Shown here one piece after another: positions 6,712-7,604 of a stretch of 7,604 nucleotides of DNA. Origin of the DNA: Acidobacteriaceae bacterium (GTDB lineage: Bacteria > Acidobacteriota > Terriglobia > Terriglobales > Acidobacteriaceae); assembly GCA_027307295.1 (NCBI GenBank), contig DAHUXF010000131.1:1-7604 (forward strand). The letters are read 5' to 3'. The first letter of the stretch is position 1, and each line of letters opens with the position of its first letter. A program made the translations under genes and the position numbers. The notes below the pieces were generated by a model that saw only the letters and a list, made by a program, of their open reading frames with translations, ran no database searches and was not told the DNA's origin.

Positions 6712-7604
6712 CCTTTGCCAACAGGAACAGTAGTGGCGAACTCACTGTGGCGGCGGCTATAGAGGAAGTAGATGACCAATCCAATTGCCAGCCAGGCCAG
6801 AAAGCGAATCCAGGTGATGACCAGCAAGCCTGTCATAAGGGACACACATAGGACCACGGAGATAATCGGAAATATCGGAACCCATGGCACTTTAAAGCCA
6901 CGCTTCCGGTCCGGCTGCGCTCTGCGTAAAAAGAGCACCCCAAGGGAAACAAGCACAAAAGCGAAAAGGGTGCCGATGTTGGATAGGTCCGCCGCTTCGC
7001 CAATATCCACCAGGCCTGCGGGGATTCCAACGGCTGCGCCGGCAATCCATGTGGACCAATGGGGCGTCTGAAATTTTGAAAGAGCAGAGAACGATCTTGG
7101 CAATAAGCCATCGCGCGACATGGCGAACCAGATTCGAGTCTGTCCGTATTGAAATACCAGCAGGGAAGAAATCATCCCGGTAAGTGCGCCGATGATAATC
7201 ACGGCCTGAAAAAAACGGCTTGCACCAAGATGCTGTAGAGCATAGGCCACAGGCGCGTTCGCCGCATTCGCGTCGCTGGCAAAGATGCTGTACTTTTGCA
7301 TGCCCAATAAGACCAGCGCTACCCCAATGTAAAGCACGGTGCAGACAATCAGGGAAGCGATGATTCCAAAAGGAATATCTTTTTGCGGGTTACGGGATTC
7401 CTCGGCGGCAGTGGATACTGAATCGAAACCGATATAGGTAAAGAAAATGATCGCTCCGCCGGAAATCACTCCTGCAAATCCAGACGGCGCGAACGGATGC
7501 CAGTTCGCACGGTTTACTAGCATTCCGCCCACCACCAAAAATGTGATAATGGCGCCGATCTTTACCAGCACCATGATGTTGTTGGCCCCTGCCGATTCGC
7601 GGAT
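6708..7604 (-). CDS. APC-superfamily amino acid permease (cationic amino acid transporter/YfnA type), 5' end beyond window
   Basis: This is the C-terminal 298 residues of an inner-membrane amino acid/polyamine/organocation transporter. The frame is open to the right edge. The first visible residues, IRESAGANNIMVLVKIG, match the cytoplasmic loop of CAT/YfnA-like permeases, so the ATG at 7574 is internal and not the start. In visible-residue numbering, membrane segments lie at about 13-29, 46-63, 79-101, 131-153, 184-200, 208-226, 242-260 and 264-282. The signature FFTYIGFDSVSTAAEESRNP spans 54-73 and IPFGI lies at 77-81. QTRIWFAMSRDGLLP (155-169) and the closing PWVPIFP and WLAIGLVIYFLYSRRHS blocks also fit the family. 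Roughly a third of the protein, carrying the first four or so segments, is missing. The stop overlaps the deaminase start, making this an upstream member of the leftward operon. The family imports cationic or branched amino acids with protons, and the exact substrate cannot be read here. Confidence 0.9.
   Translation of the reverse strand: MRESAGANNIMVLVKIGAIITFLVVGGMLVNRANWHPFAPSGFAGVISGGAIIFFTYIGFDSVSTAAEESRNPQKDIPFGIIASLIVCTVLYIGVALVLLGMQKYSIFASDANAANAPVAYALQHLGASRFFQAVIIIGALTGMISSLLVFQYGQTRIWFAMSRDGLLPRSFSALSKFQTPHWSTWIAGAAVGIPAGLVDIGEAADLSNIGTLFAFVLVSLGVLFLRRAQPDRKRGFKVPWVPIFPIISVVLCVSLMTGLLVITWIRFLAWLAIGLVIYFLYSRRHSEFATTVPVGKG

Noticed and set aside
7572..7574. ATG at 7574-7572 as the start of the permease
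   Set aside because: The frame stays open to the window edge, and the ten codons upstream encode IRESAGANNI, a conserved interior loop of this transporter family.

Overview
The window looks like an ordinary chromosomal segment of a free-living, Gram-negative-type bacterium. Acidobacteriota (Terriglobia-like) is my best guess. It rests on the moderately GC-rich coding style, a Yip1-type membrane protein of a kind frequent in that phylum, and an exported amidohydrolase with a long N-terminal extension. This assignment comes from remembered family resemblance, not a search. I see no mobile element, tRNA, rRNA, CRISPR array, phage gene or obvious long repeat. Coding density is near-complete, and the largest non-coding gap is 62 bases.

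Layout: three genes run rightward in the left 40%: thiL (thiamine-monophosphate kinase, cut by the left edge), a five-segment Yip1-family membrane protein, and a radical SAM enzyme of unknown substrate with a cysteine-rich C-terminal domain. Four genes run leftward in the right 60%. In transcription order they are an APC-family amino acid permease (5' end beyond the right edge), an adenosine-deaminase-family enzyme, an aspartate/glutamate-racemase-family enzyme, and an exported metal-dependent amidohydrolase. The two blocks converge, and their stop codons abut at 2987-2992 with no spacer.

The leftward block has the marks of one operon. The permease/deaminase and deaminase/racemase junctions overlap (GTGATG and ATGA), and only 27 bases separate the racemase from the amidohydrolase. 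A plausible joint role is salvage of nitrogenous compounds: periplasmic hydrolysis of amide or peptide-like substrates, amino acid uptake, amino acid racemisation and purine deamination. This is inferred from gene content and no substrate is proven. In the rightward block the Yip1-like gene and the radical SAM gene are 25 bases apart and probably co-transcribed.

I did not find a convincing new multi-gene system. The points most worth a second look are the radical SAM enzyme's unusual auxiliary cysteine pattern and membrane-protein neighbour, the racemase homologue with Asp where the first catalytic Thr/Cys normally sits, and the uncertain true substrate of the deaminase.
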